DNA of 64,000 nt from an uncultured Prevotella sp. (GTDB lineage Bacteria > Bacteroidota > Bacteroidia > Bacteroidales > Bacteroidaceae), in assembly GCA_946548065.1 (NCBI GenBank), contig CAMNPM010000004.1, positions 1 through 64,000 of the forward strand, given 5' to 3'. This document shows, piece by piece, positions 25,684-34,424 of the stretch. Position 1 is the stretch's first letter. The number at the start of each line of letters is the position of its first letter. The translations under genes were made by a program, and so were the position numbers. The notes beneath the pieces were generated by a model. That model made no database searches and was not told where the DNA came from. It saw only the letters and a program-made list of their open reading frames with translations.

Positions 25684-25896
25684 GGTGCTGACCGGTTACT
25701 ACTCTCATGCCGACCAATCAAGCAATTGGTGCTGAACGGTCGCAGCGTCGGTGCTGAACGGTCGCAGCGTCGGTGCTGAACGGTCGCAGCGTCGGTGCTG
25801 AACAATCAAGACATCGGTGCTGAACAATCAAGACATCGGTGCTGACCAATCAAGTCATCGGAGCTGACCAATCAAGTCATCGGTGCTGACCAATCG
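25684..25896. repeat. 22-bp tandem array, about 9.7 units, between convergent genes
   Basis: Exact 22-bp period from 25684. Each inner unit has a constant part GGTGCTGAnC and a 12-bp variable part of a few types (GGTCGCAGCGTC three times, AATCAAGACATC twice, AATCAAGTCATC twice). The first two units are degenerate. The unit is not a multiple of three, so it is not coding. It lies between the kinase-operon terminator and the 3' end of nhaD; the remaining 100 bp to nhaD shows nothing recognisable. Confidence 0.92.
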
Positions 25897-25997
25897 TCCT
25901 ACTCACCGCGCCCGAACAGATCAAGGCACGCTTCATTCAGGCATAATGACACACCCTCGTCGCGAGCTAACTGTCTGCAACTGGTGTCTTGCAGCTA

Positions 25998-27353
25998 TCA
26001 GAAGATGAACGTCTTCTCGGCCCAGTAGCAGAGGATGCCGGCGAGGTAGCCGACGAAGGCTATCCAGGTGATGCGCTTCATGTACCAGCCGAAGGTGATC
26101 TTCTCCAGTCCCATGACCACCACTCCGGCTGCGGAGCCGATGATGAGCATCGAGCCGCCCACTCCGGCGCAGTAGGCCAGCAGCTGCCAGAAGATGCCGT
26201 CGACGGCCATGTCGCCAGCGGCCTGTACGGGATACATGCCCATGCATCCGGCCACGAGGGGTACGTTGTCGACGATGCTGGACAGCACGCCGATGATGCC
26301 GGTGACGAGATAGTGGTTGCCCTCGAAGGTGGTGTCGAGCGTCTGTCCGAGCAGCGTCAGCACGCCGATGGTCTCCAGGCAGGCCACGGCCATCAGGATG
26401 CCGAGGAAGAAGAGGATGGTGTCCATGTCGATGCGCGACAGCATCTTGGAGACGCGCTTCTGTGTGCCGCGGTTGTCGGCCGTGTCCTCACCCTCCTGGT
26501 GGATGCTGGTGTAGAAGATTTCCGTCACGGTCCACAAGACGCCGAGCACGAGCAGGATGCCCACGAAGGGCGGCAGGTGGGTGATGGTCTTGAAGATAGG
26601 CACGAAGATGAGTCCGCCCACGCCGAGGAAGAAGATGGCCTTGCGCTGTCCCTCGGTCAGCCCGTCGCTCTCCTCCAGCACCACGGTGTCCTGCACGGCA
26701 GCAAGCTCGCCCTTGAGCGACAGCGACAGGATGTAGGCCGGGATGGCCATCGACAGCAGCGAGGGGATGAATATCTCCATGATGACGCCGGCGGCGGTGA
26801 TGACGCCCTTGTTCCAGAGCATGATGGTGGTGACGTCGCCGATGGGCGAGAAGGCTCCGCCCGAGTTGGCGGCAATGATGACCAGGGCGGCATAGACCAT
26901 ACGGTCCTCCCTGTCGCTGACCAGCTTGCGCAGGATCATGATCATCACGATGGAGGTGGTCAGGTTGTCGAGGATGGCCGACAGGATGAAGGTCATGAAG
27001 GCGATGCGCCAGAGCAGCGAGCGCTTCGACTTGGTGCGGAGCGTGTCGCGCACGAAGTTGAAGCCGCCGTTCTGGTCCACCAGCTCCACGATGGTCATCG
27101 CGCCCATCAGGAAGAACAGCGTCGTGGCCGTGGCCCCCAGGTGGTGCTCAATCTCGGTGCCCACCACCGTGGCCTTCATTTCGCCAATGGCATTGGCAAG
27201 ATAGCTGGCCGGGTCGATCATGAAGAGTGTCCAGCAGCCCACGAACATCAGCAGCGCAATGGCCGCCTTGTTGATTTTAGTCACGCTCTCGATGGCTATG
27301 CAGAAGTAGCCCACGCAGAAGAGGATGACGATACAGATAGTTAATGTTGACAT
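25998..27353 (-). CDS. nhaD: Sodium:proton antiporter NhaD
   Basis: 451 residues with about 11-12 membrane segments of the ion-transporter (ArsB/NhaD) superfamily. Typical segments include FLMGAMTIVELVDQNGGF, ILSAILDNLTTSIVMI and ANSGGAFSPIGDVTTIMLW, and the second half repeats the SSIVDNVPLVAG motif. It exchanges cytoplasmic Na+ or Li+ for protons at the inner membrane. The aldo/keto reductase gene lies 24 bp upstream on the same strand, so the two may share the promoter at 28351. Confidence 0.94.
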   Translation of the reverse strand: MSTLTICIVILFCVGYFCIAIESVTKINKAAIALLMFVGCWTLFMIDPASYLANAIGEMKATVVGTEIEHHLGATATTLFFLMGAMTIVELVDQNGGFNFVRDTLRTKSKRSLLWRIAFMTFILSAILDNLTTSIVMIMILRKLVSDREDRMVYAALVIIAANSGGAFSPIGDVTTIMLWNKGVITAAGVIMEIFIPSLLSMAIPAYILSLSLKGELAAVQDTVVLEESDGLTEGQRKAIFFLGVGGLIFVPIFKTITHLPPFVGILLVLGVLWTVTEIFYTSIHQEGEDTADNRGTQKRVSKMLSRIDMDTILFFLGILMAVACLETIGVLTLLGQTLDTTFEGNHYLVTGIIGVLSSIVDNVPLVAGCMGMYPVQAAGDMAVDGIFWQLLAYCAGVGGSMLIIGSAAGVVVMGLEKITFGWYMKRITWIAFVGYLAGILCYWAEKTFIF

Positions 27354-27377
27354 AATGATTTTATAATTGAGTTTGTT

Positions 27378-28322
27378 TTAATAGATTGCCTGTAGGTTCT
27401 TCTCCAGCTGGGCCGTGCTGCTGGCCCCCACCAGCACCGAGGTCACGCCCTCCTGGCCCAGTATCCATCGCAGCGCCTTGGCCGCCAGCGTCAGCCCTTC
27501 GCCCCGGGCCTCCGCGTCCCAGGCCTTCAGCCTGGCCAGCAGCTCGGGCGTCAGCATCTCCGGGCGCAGGAACTTCTCCTTCGCCATGCGCGAGTCGTGC
27601 GGAATGCCCTCCAGGTAGCGGTCGGTCAGCAGCCCCTGGGCCAGCGGCGAGAAGGCAATGAAGCCCACACCCTCCGCGCGGCACAGCCCTACGATGCCCT
27701 CGTCCAGGGGCTGCCGGTCGAGCATGTTCAGCCTGCCCTGATAGATGAGCAGCGGCACATCGTGATGCCGCAGATAGTCGATGCCGCGCCGCAGCGCCTC
27801 CAGCGGCCAGTTCGATATGCCCACGTAGAGGGCCTTGCCCTGACGCACGATGTCCACCAGCGCCTGCAGCGTCTCCTCAAGCGGAGTCTCCGGGTCGTAG
27901 CGGTGCGAGTAGAACAGGTCGACATACTCCAGGCGCATGCGCCGCAGGCTCTGGTCGAGCGATGCCGTCAGGTATTTGCGCGAGCCCCAGTTGCCATAGG
28001 GTCCGGGCCACATGTCGTAGCCCGCCTTGGTAGAGATGAACAGCTCGTCGCGGTAGGGCCGCAGGTCGTGCTCCATCACCCGCCCGAAGGTCTCCTCGGC
28101 CGAACCGTAAGGCGGACCGTAGTTGTTGGCCAGGTCGAAGTGGGTCACCCCGTGGTCGAAGGCATACCTTATTATATTACGCGAACGCTCGAAGGAGTCC
28201 ACCCCTCCGAAGTTATGCCACAGCCCCAGGCTCACCCGGGGCAGCAACACTCCACTGCGGCCGCAGCGCTCATACTGCATGCCGCTGTCGTAACGTCGGT
28301 CGTTTGCCAGATAATCGTTCAT
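27378..28322 (-). CDS. Aldo/keto reductase (YghZ/L-glyceraldehyde-3-phosphate reductase type)
   Basis: 314 residues from the ATG at 28322, chosen because the promoter lies just upstream and the longer frame would start above it. MQYERCGRSGVLLPRVSLGL, THFDLANNYGPPYGSAEE (catalytic Asp/Tyr), STKAGYDMWPGPYG and LEYVDLFYSHRYDP (catalytic His region) are typical of the family. A cytoplasmic NADPH-dependent carbonyl reductase; the real substrate is not known. Divergent from the deoxysugar operon. Confidence 0.9.
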   Translation of the reverse strand: MNDYLANDRRYDSGMQYERCGRSGVLLPRVSLGLWHNFGGVDSFERSRNIIRYAFDHGVTHFDLANNYGPPYGSAEETFGRVMEHDLRPYRDELFISTKAGYDMWPGPYGNWGSRKYLTASLDQSLRRMRLEYVDLFYSHRYDPETPLEETLQALVDIVRQGKALYVGISNWPLEALRRGIDYLRHHDVPLLIYQGRLNMLDRQPLDEGIVGLCRAEGVGFIAFSPLAQGLLTDRYLEGIPHDSRMAKEKFLRPEMLTPELLARLKAWDAEARGEGLTLAAKALRWILGQEGVTSVLVGASSTAQLEKNLQAIY

Positions 28323-28350
28323 TCGTGTAGTTTGTTTAGGTTTCGGTGTG

Positions 28351-28382
28351 CAAAGATACGAATTAGTGAGGGAAAAACCAAA
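28351..28382 (-). promoter_or_regulatory. Promoter of the aldo/keto reductase gene (and perhaps nhaD)
   Basis: TTTG (28379-28382), 20 bp, TATCTTTG (28351-28358) on the minus strand; leader about 25 nt. Confidence 0.85.
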
Positions 28383-28422
28383 AGGAATACAGGTTTTTCT
28401 TTTCAGTTCGCCTTTTTTTAAG

Positions 28423-28430
28423 TACCTTTG
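28423..28430 (+). promoter_or_regulatory. Probable -7 box of the deoxysugar operon
   Basis: TACCTTTG, 119 nt before the kinase ATG. No clear -33 TTTG at the right distance, as expected for a regulated promoter. The leader holds a tiny frame (28471-28500, MDGELMTFE), not called as a gene. Confidence 0.55.
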
Positions 28431-28549
28431 TGGCATCAACAAACTATTACTATCAGTTGGCCGACTTCACGATGGACGGCGAACTGATGACTTTTGAGTG
28501 ATTGGTTCGTCTTATGTTATATAAATAATATAAGGTAATATAAGTAAGT

Positions 28550-30175
28550 ATGAAGCAATATTTCTTTGCCGTCGACCTGGGAGCCACCAGCGGGCGCACC
28601 ATTCTTGGCACACTGGACGACGGACAACTGCAGCAGGAGGAGCTGACGCGATTCCCCAACAATCTGATTGAGACCGGTGGACACTTCTATTGGGACATCT
28701 ATGCCCTCTACTTCGAGATGATCAAGGGTCTGCAGATAGTGGGCAAGCGGGGACTCGACATCACCAGCATCGGCATCGACACCTGGGGCGTCGACTTCGT
28801 CTTCATCGGCGACGACGGGGCCATCCTGCGCAATCCCATGGCCTATCGCGACCCGCATACCTTCGGGCGCATGGACGAATACTTCGAGAAAGTGGTAGAC
28901 CGCAAGACCGTCTACGACATCACCGGCATCCAGTTCATGAACTTCAACTCGCTCTTCCAGCTCTATGCCATGCAGCAGGCCGGCAACTCGGCGTTGAAGC
29001 ATTGTCAGAAGATACTCTTCATGCCCGATGCACTGTCCTGGATGCTCACGGGCGAGGCCGTCTGCGAATACACCATCGCCTCGACCTCGCAGATGCTCGA
29101 CCCGACGACGGGCGACCTCTCCGCGAAGCTGATAGACAGCGTGGGACTGACGCGCCAGCACTTCGGCCGCATGGTGCAGCCCGGCACAACGGTGGGTGTG
29201 CTCACTCCCGAGGTGCAGAAGATGACGGGCCTGGGCCCGGTACCCGTCATCGCCGTTGCCGGTCATGACACGGCCAGCGCGGTGGCTGCCGTACCGGCCA
29301 GCGACGAGCGCTTCGCCTATCTCAGCAGCGGCACCTGGAGCCTCATGGGTATCGAGACAAAGGATGCCATCATCAACGAGCACTCCTACGAACTCAACTT
29401 CACCAACGAGGGAGGCATAGAGGGTACCACCCGATTCCTGAAGAACATCTGCGGCATGTGGCTCTATGAGCGCTGCCGCAAGGAGTGGGCTGTAAGAGGT
29501 GAGCGGATAGAGGTGAAGGGCAAGAGTCTGCCCGTAAGCGAAGTATCGCATCCCGAACTGCAAGGCTCGGCCATGGGCGTGGAACCGTTCCGCAGCATCA
29601 TCAATCCCGACGACCCTGCCTTTGCCAATCCGCCCAGCATGATAGAGGCCATCCAGGGCTATTGCCGACAGACGGGACAGCCCGTGCCGGAGACACCGGC
29701 CCAGATATGCCGCTGCATCTTCGATTCGCTGGCCCTGAGGTATCGTCAGGTCTTTGGGTGGCTCAAGGAATTTAAAGCCTCGATGGGTAAACCATCGAGC
29801 ACAGGGGGGCCATCGAGCGCAGGGGGACCGTCGAGCACGGGGGGACCGTCGAGCGCGGGGGAACCGTCGAGCGCAGGGGGACCATCGAGCGCGGGGATTC
29901 AGGTGCTGCATATCATTGGCGGCGGGTCGCTCAACAAGTACCTCAACCAGCTCACGGCCGATGCTACTGGCGTTGAGGTGCTGGCCGGTCCGCAGGAGTG
30001 TACGGCCATCGGCAATATGATGCTGCAGGCCAAGGCTGCCGGGGCGGTCAGCGACGTATGGCAGATGCGCCGCATCATTGCCGACTCCGTGGAGATGGTG
30101 CCCTATCATCCACAAGGCGACGAGACCGCATGGGCTGCTGCCTACGAGAAATACTTAAAAGTAACTAATCAATAA
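28550..30175 (+). CDS. rhaB: Rhamnulokinase-type sugar kinase with internal tandem repeat
   Basis: 541 residues, FGGY kinase family. FFAVDLGATSGRTILG, SIGIDTWGVDFVF, VAGHDTASAVAAVP, YLSSGTWSLMG and HIIGGGSLNKYLNQL are the conserved phosphate and sugar-site motifs of rhamnulokinase. It phosphorylates L-rhamnulose (or a related ketose) at O1. Between FGWLKEFKASMGK and the IGGGS motif lie six copies of PSS(A/T)G(G/E/I), encoded by an 18-bp repeat, in a loop where relatives have only a few residues. First gene of a four-gene operon; an isomerase follows 12 bp downstream. Confidence 0.88.
   Translation: MKQYFFAVDLGATSGRTILGTLDDGQLQQEELTRFPNNLIETGGHFYWDIYALYFEMIKGLQIVGKRGLDITSIGIDTWGVDFVFIGDDGAILRNPMAYRDPHTFGRMDEYFEKVVDRKTVYDITGIQFMNFNSLFQLYAMQQAGNSALKHCQKILFMPDALSWMLTGEAVCEYTIASTSQMLDPTTGDLSAKLIDSVGLTRQHFGRMVQPGTTVGVLTPEVQKMTGLGPVPVIAVAGHDTASAVAAVPASDERFAYLSSGTWSLMGIETKDAIINEHSYELNFTNEGGIEGTTRFLKNICGMWLYERCRKEWAVRGERIEVKGKSLPVSEVSHPELQGSAMGVEPFRSIINPDDPAFANPPSMIEAIQGYCRQTGQPVPETPAQICRCIFDSLALRYRQVFGWLKEFKASMGKPSSTGGPSSAGGPSSTGGPSSAGEPSSAGGPSSAGIQVLHIIGGGSLNKYLNQLTADATGVEVLAGPQECTAIGNMMLQAKAAGAVSDVWQMRRIIADSVEMVPYHPQGDETAWAAAYEKYLKVTNQ
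29792..29899. repeat. 18-bp in-frame tandem repeat, six units, in the rhamnulokinase gene
   Basis: Units start CCrTCGAGC at 29792, 29810, 29828, 29846, 29864 and 29882. Copy number could vary without shifting the frame. Confidence 0.92.
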
Positions 30176-30187
30176 AACAGAATAATT

Positions 30188-31618
30188 ATGGCAAAACCAT
30201 TAGTAGAAACCAAAGCAAGAGTAGGCGTATTCAGTATCGCCCTTCAGGCATACCTGCCCCAGTTCCCACAGCTCGTTCCTGAGTTCGAGGCTCAGTATGC
30301 GGCATTCAAGAAGACACTGCCCGATAGCATTGAGATTATCGACGGCGGCATGGTGACCACCAAGGAGCAGTCGATGGCGGCTGGCGACAAGTTCCGTGCT
30401 GCCGATGTCGACCTGGTCATCCTACAGATGCTCACCTATTGCACCTCTTATAATATGTTGCCCGCCGTGCGCGACCTCGATGTACCGGTGGTCATCGTCA
30501 ACGTGCAGAAGAAGCTGGCTCCCGACTACGCCAAGACCGACATCCCCACCTGGCTGGGCGAGCTCTATGCCTGCGGGGCCATTGGCGAGATGGTGGCCGA
30601 CTTGAATCGTGCCGGCAAGCGGTCGGCAGTCATCACGGGTGTTGTCGAGGGTGGCGACCCCGAGGTGCAGGCTGAGATTGAGGACTGGTGCCGCGCCGCC
30701 CAGGTGCGCCGCCGCTTCCGCGATACCAATATCGCACAGATCGGACGTCCCTATCCTGGCATGATGGACCTCTACATCGACGAGACCAATCTCTACCATC
30801 GCATGTTCGTCTACACCAAGCAGTTCGACTGGGAGCAGATGTGGGCCATTGCAGACAACGTCACTGACGAGGCTGCCATCCGCGCCAAGGCGCAGGACAT
30901 CCTCGACACCTTCGACATCGAGGGCGGCGGTACCATCGAGAAGGTGTGGGACATGGCGAAGTATGTCGTAGCCTTCGAGCAGTGGGTGAAGGACGAAAAG
31001 TTGGGCATGATTGCTTCCCACTATGCAGGCTTCGCACAGGGCGTGGCCGGCAAGCTCGACTCGATGCTGATTCCTGCCTTCTCGATGCTCATCAAGCAGC
31101 ATACCGCCTGTGCCGTAGAGGGCGACATGAAGGTGGCGATGGCCATGTCGATACTGAAGACTATCTCTGGCACGGGAACCCTGGCCGAGATGTATAGCAT
31201 CGACTTCCCCAAGGACATCTGTATCATCGGACACTCCGGATCGGGCGACTTCGACATCTCGCAGGCTCACAAGCCCACGATGAAGATTGTGCCTGTGTTC
31301 CACGGAAAGACGGGTGGTGGCTATCTCACCCAGTTCTATCCCCCCACGGGGCCTGTCACCTATCTGGCCATCACACAGGACAAGAATGGTGTCTTCAAGT
31401 TTGTGGTGGCTGATGGCATCAACGAGGAGGGACCCATCTTCATGTTTGGCGACACCAATATGCGCACCAAGTTCTCGCTGCCCTGCCGCGAGTTTGTCAA
31501 CAAGTGGAGCGAGGCCGGTCCTACCCACCACATGGCAGCCGCCGTGGGCCATCATATTGATACCATCCTCAAGGTGGCGAAGATTCTGAACATCGAGTGT
31601 GACATCGTTTGCAGATAA
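30188..31618 (+). CDS. L-fucose/L-arabinose isomerase family protein
   Basis: 476 residues. The N-terminus (VGVFSIALQAYLPQFPQL) and the middle (YHRMFVYTKQFDWEQMW, GHSGSGDFDISQA, HKPTMKIVPVFHGKTGGGY) resemble the AraA/FucI-type isomerase fold. It does not show the classical RhaA/RhaI sequence. Placed between the rhamnulokinase and the permease and aldolase genes, it most likely isomerises the operon's aldose (L-rhamnose or L-fucose) to the ketose; the exact sugar is inference. Cytoplasmic, probably Mn-dependent. Confidence 0.82.
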   Translation: MAKPLVETKARVGVFSIALQAYLPQFPQLVPEFEAQYAAFKKTLPDSIEIIDGGMVTTKEQSMAAGDKFRAADVDLVILQMLTYCTSYNMLPAVRDLDVPVVIVNVQKKLAPDYAKTDIPTWLGELYACGAIGEMVADLNRAGKRSAVITGVVEGGDPEVQAEIEDWCRAAQVRRRFRDTNIAQIGRPYPGMMDLYIDETNLYHRMFVYTKQFDWEQMWAIADNVTDEAAIRAKAQDILDTFDIEGGGTIEKVWDMAKYVVAFEQWVKDEKLGMIASHYAGFAQGVAGKLDSMLIPAFSMLIKQHTACAVEGDMKVAMAMSILKTISGTGTLAEMYSIDFPKDICIIGHSGSGDFDISQAHKPTMKIVPVFHGKTGGGYLTQFYPPTGPVTYLAITQDKNGVFKFVVADGINEEGPIFMFGDTNMRTKFSLPCREFVNKWSEAGPTHHMAAAVGHHIDTILKVAKILNIECDIVCR

Positions 31619-31624
31619 AAGATT

Positions 31625-32965
31625 ATGGGACAGAATAGTGGAAGCTTGAAGAGCACGATAGCCGTGTCTCTCACCAATTACCTGGATGCCGGGGCCATCG
31701 TGGCCGGCGCGTCGGGACTGACTCTGTGGCAGCAGTATTTAGGACTCTCCGAGGTGCACCTGGGGTGGCTGAACTTCATCTCGGCCAACTGTCTGGGGGC
31801 AGCCGTCGGTGCCATCATTGGCGGTTTCCTGGCAGACAAGTACGGACGTAAGTTCATCTTTACCTACAACCTGCTGGTCTATATGACGGGTGTGCTGCTC
31901 ATCATGCTGAGCGTGAACTTTCCCATGCTGCTGTGCGGATTCCTTGTGACGGGAATCTCCGTCGGAGTAGGTGTGCCAGCGTCATGGACCTATATCTCGG
32001 AAAGCTCGGAGAACAACAACCGCGGACGCAACATCTGTATCTCGCAGATGTCGTGGGGAGTAGGCCCGATGGTCATCCTCTTGTTGGGCATGCTGTTTGC
32101 CCCTGGAGGCTATCTGTTCGGATGGGTGGAGTCTGTAGCGCATGCTGTGGGCGGTGCCGACATGACGGAACAGGCTGTCAACGCCTTCTCGTCGCGACTG
32201 GTGTTCCTGTCGTTGTTTGTCGTTGCCTTCATTGCTTGGAACCTGCAGCGCCAGTTGCAGGAGAGTGCCGAGTTCACCAAGGGACAGGAGAGCGGCGAGA
32301 AGAAGGCCGGGCTGATGGACAATATCAAGGTGCTGTTCTCCAACAGCATTGCCGTGAAGACGGTTTGCTTCCTGGCCGTCATCTATCTGACGTGGAACCT
32401 CGTGGCCTCCGTGATGGGATTCTTCCAGCCGCATATCTATGAGACGGCGGGTGGCGTGAGCAACGAGCAGGCCAACTGGATGAACTTCATCCAGTGGGCC
32501 ATCATCGTGGGCGTCACGTTCTGCACCTCGAAGCTCATCGACCACACCTCTCACAAGGCCATCTATGTCTTCGGACTCGTGGCAGCGCTCAGCGCCTGGC
32601 TCGTCATCGTCACCATCGGTGTCAACGGCCCTGCCGGATTGTGGGCCTTTGCCATCCTCTGGGGCATACAGGGCGGTGCCTCGCCACAGATATTCTATGC
32701 GCTGTGGGGCTCGGAGCTGTTCCCTGCCAAGTTCCGTGCGGGAGCGCAGGGACTGATGTTCTTCATCGTGCGCGGACTGTCTGCCCTGTGGGGACTCGTC
32801 TTCACATATATATATGGAGAGAACGGCGAGGGCTTCACCATTGCCGCCTACTGCATGATAGCCTTGCTGCTCATCTCGCTCGTAGTGGGTGTCATCGGGG
32901 CTCCCAACACCCGTGGCCGCTCCCTTGACGACATCACCAAAGAAAGATATGGAGACAACTATTGA
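31625..32965 (+). CDS. MFS sugar permease
   Basis: 446 residues with about 12 membrane segments. GGFLADKYGRKFIF between segments 2 and 3 is the major-facilitator signature, and FPAKFRAGAQGLMFFIVRG is the second-half equivalent seen in sugar porters. It probably imports the deoxysugar handled by the neighbouring enzymes by proton symport. Starts 6 bp after the isomerase gene. It is not of the RhaT fold. Confidence 0.87.
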   Translation: MGQNSGSLKSTIAVSLTNYLDAGAIVAGASGLTLWQQYLGLSEVHLGWLNFISANCLGAAVGAIIGGFLADKYGRKFIFTYNLLVYMTGVLLIMLSVNFPMLLCGFLVTGISVGVGVPASWTYISESSENNNRGRNICISQMSWGVGPMVILLLGMLFAPGGYLFGWVESVAHAVGGADMTEQAVNAFSSRLVFLSLFVVAFIAWNLQRQLQESAEFTKGQESGEKKAGLMDNIKVLFSNSIAVKTVCFLAVIYLTWNLVASVMGFFQPHIYETAGGVSNEQANWMNFIQWAIIVGVTFCTSKLIDHTSHKAIYVFGLVAALSAWLVIVTIGVNGPAGLWAFAILWGIQGGASPQIFYALWGSELFPAKFRAGAQGLMFFIVRGLSALWGLVFTYIYGENGEGFTIAAYCMIALLLISLVVGVIGAPNTRGRSLDDITKERYGDNY

Positions 32966-32981
32966 AGGAAATAAAATAACT

Positions 32982-33803
32982 ATGAAGAGTATTTTAGAAG
33001 GCCGCCCACAGTTGAAGGCCGTTATTGATCAGATTGCCGAGGTGACGGGCTACCTCTGGCAGAAAGGATGGGCAGAGCGTAATGGCGGTAACATCACCGT
33101 CAACGTCACTGAGTATATGGACAACGAGTGCAAGCAGCTGCCTGCCATCTCGGAAGTGAAGCAGATAGGACTCACGCTGCCCCAGCTGAAAGGCAAGTAT
33201 TTCTATTGCAAGGGAACCGGCAAGCGCATGCGCGACCTCGCCCGCGAGCCGATGCAGAACGGCAGCATCATCCGCATCTGCGACGACTGCGCCTCCTACG
33301 TGGTCATTGCCGATGTCAACGTGGTACCCACCTCCGAGCTGCCCACCCATCTGGCCCTGCAGAACTACCTGTTGGAGACGGGCTCGTGCTATAAGGCCAC
33401 GCTCCACACTCATCCCATCGAACTGGTGGCAATGAGCCACATCCAGCGCTTTCTGAAGGGCGACGAGATGACGCGCGTGCTCTGGTCGATGATTCCCGAG
33501 ACCCTGGCCTTTGCTCCGCTTGGCATCGGCATCGTACCCTACGCCCTGCCGTCATCGGTGGCTCTGGCCGAGGCTACCCTCGAACAAATCAAGACCCACG
33601 ACGTGGTGATGTGGGAGAAGCATGGCACCGTAGCCGTTGGTCAGGACATCATGGATGCCTTCGACCAGACCGATGTGCTCTGTAAGGCTGCCAACATCTA
33701 CATGTGCGCCCGCTCGATGGGCAGCGAGCCCGATGGCATGACCGAGGAGCAGATGAAGGAAGTTCAGGACGTGTTCCAGTTGCCAAAGAAACGTCCTTGT
33801 TGA
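32982..33803 (+). CDS. rhaD: Rhamnulose-1-phosphate aldolase type class II aldolase
   Basis: 273 residues from the ATG at 32982 (MKSILEGRPQLKAVIDQ), chosen because it avoids overlap with the permease and matches the start of Bacteroides relatives as recalled; ATG 32949 is an alternative. GYLWQKGWAERNGGNITVNV, ATLHTHPIELVAM (zinc His pair) and MWEKHGTVAVG (third His) are the family motifs. It splits L-rhamnulose 1-phosphate into dihydroxyacetone phosphate and L-lactaldehyde. Last gene of the operon; greA lies 4 bp away in the opposite direction. Confidence 0.9.
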   Translation: MKSILEGRPQLKAVIDQIAEVTGYLWQKGWAERNGGNITVNVTEYMDNECKQLPAISEVKQIGLTLPQLKGKYFYCKGTGKRMRDLAREPMQNGSIIRICDDCASYVVIADVNVVPTSELPTHLALQNYLLETGSCYKATLHTHPIELVAMSHIQRFLKGDEMTRVLWSMIPETLAFAPLGIGIVPYALPSSVALAEATLEQIKTHDVVMWEKHGTVAVGQDIMDAFDQTDVLCKAANIYMCARSMGSEPDGMTEEQMKEVQDVFQLPKKRPC

Positions 33804-33807
33804 ACGG

Positions 33808-34272
33808 CTATAGCTGGATGCTCTCAATGCGGAGCTTTATCAAACCTGCAGGCACACGGACCTCTACCGTGTCGCCTGCTTTTTTATTGAGCAGGGCTTG
33901 GGCGATGGGTGACTTGATAGAAATCTTTCCTTCCCTCAAATCGGCCTCATGTGGATTGACGATGGTATAGGTCATCCTGCTGTTGGTCTTCAAGTTGGTC
34001 ATCTCCACCTTGCTCAGTAATTGCACACAGTCTGTACCCAGTCGAGACATATCGATGACTCGGGCATTCTCGAGCACACGCTGTTTGAAGCGGATTCTAC
34101 CCAGCAACCGGCCCTGCTCGCGCTTGGCTGCATGGTATTCGAAGTTTTCGCTCAAGTCGCCTTTGTCGCGTGCTTCAGCAATAGCCTCTCTGACTGCGGG
34201 CAGGTCGACCGTCTCCAACTGGCGTAGTTCGGCTACAAGCTTGTCGTAGCCCTCTTGTGACATATATTCCAT
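33808..34272 (-). CDS. greA: Transcription elongation factor GreA/GreB family
   Basis: 154 residues from the ATG at 34272 (MEYMSQEGYDKLVAELRQLE). The coiled-coil AIAEARDKGDLSENFEYHAA with the acidic tip and the C-terminal ISIKSPIAQALLNKKAGDTV are diagnostic. It rescues backtracked RNA polymerase. Promoter at 34330-34360 gives a leader of about 50 nt. It ends only 4 bp from rhaD. Confidence 0.95.
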   Translation of the reverse strand: MEYMSQEGYDKLVAELRQLETVDLPAVREAIAEARDKGDLSENFEYHAAKREQGRLLGRIRFKQRVLENARVIDMSRLGTDCVQLLSKVEMTNLKTNSRMTYTIVNPHEADLREGKISIKSPIAQALLNKKAGDTVEVRVPAGLIKLRIESIQL

Positions 34273-34329
34273 TTCTCGATTCTTTGTTCTATTTAGGTTT
34301 GCTGCTTTGTCATTCTTGCAAAAGCTGTG

Positions 34330-34360
34330 CAAAGGTACGCTTATTTTGGCAATAAAACAA
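34330..34360 (-). promoter_or_regulatory. greA promoter
   Basis: TTG (34358-34360), 20 bp, TACCTTTG (34330-34337) on the minus strand. Confidence 0.75.
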
Positions 34361-34389
34361 GGAAGATGATTGTATTTTCTTTCTTTTCT

Positions 34390-34420
34390 TTTGCACTTCT
34401 CTCGTTTTTTCGTAATTTTG
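34390..34420 (+). promoter_or_regulatory. Promoter of the flavoprotein gene, leaderless geometry
   Basis: TTTG (34390-34393), 19 bp, TAATTTTG (34413-34420), then 4 nt to the ATG. Confidence 0.85.
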
Positions 34421-34424
34421 CGCC

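Noticed and set aside
25684..25896. CRISPR array
   Set aside because: The unit is 22 bp in total with a 10-bp core and repeated variable parts; there are no 20-40-bp unique spacers and no cas genes.
25896..25950. Plus-strand fragment LTAPEQIKARFIQA followed by a stop
   Set aside because: Could be a gene end, but no start and no recognisable family; the 22-bp array cuts the frame.
25989..27344. 451-codon frame opposite nhaD
   Set aside because: Highly charged, His/Asp-rich antisense frame; nhaD is unmistakable.
28471..28500. Nine-codon frame MDGELMTFE in the leader of the deoxysugar operon
   Set aside because: No ribosome-binding site and no attenuator-like hairpins next to it; too short to support.
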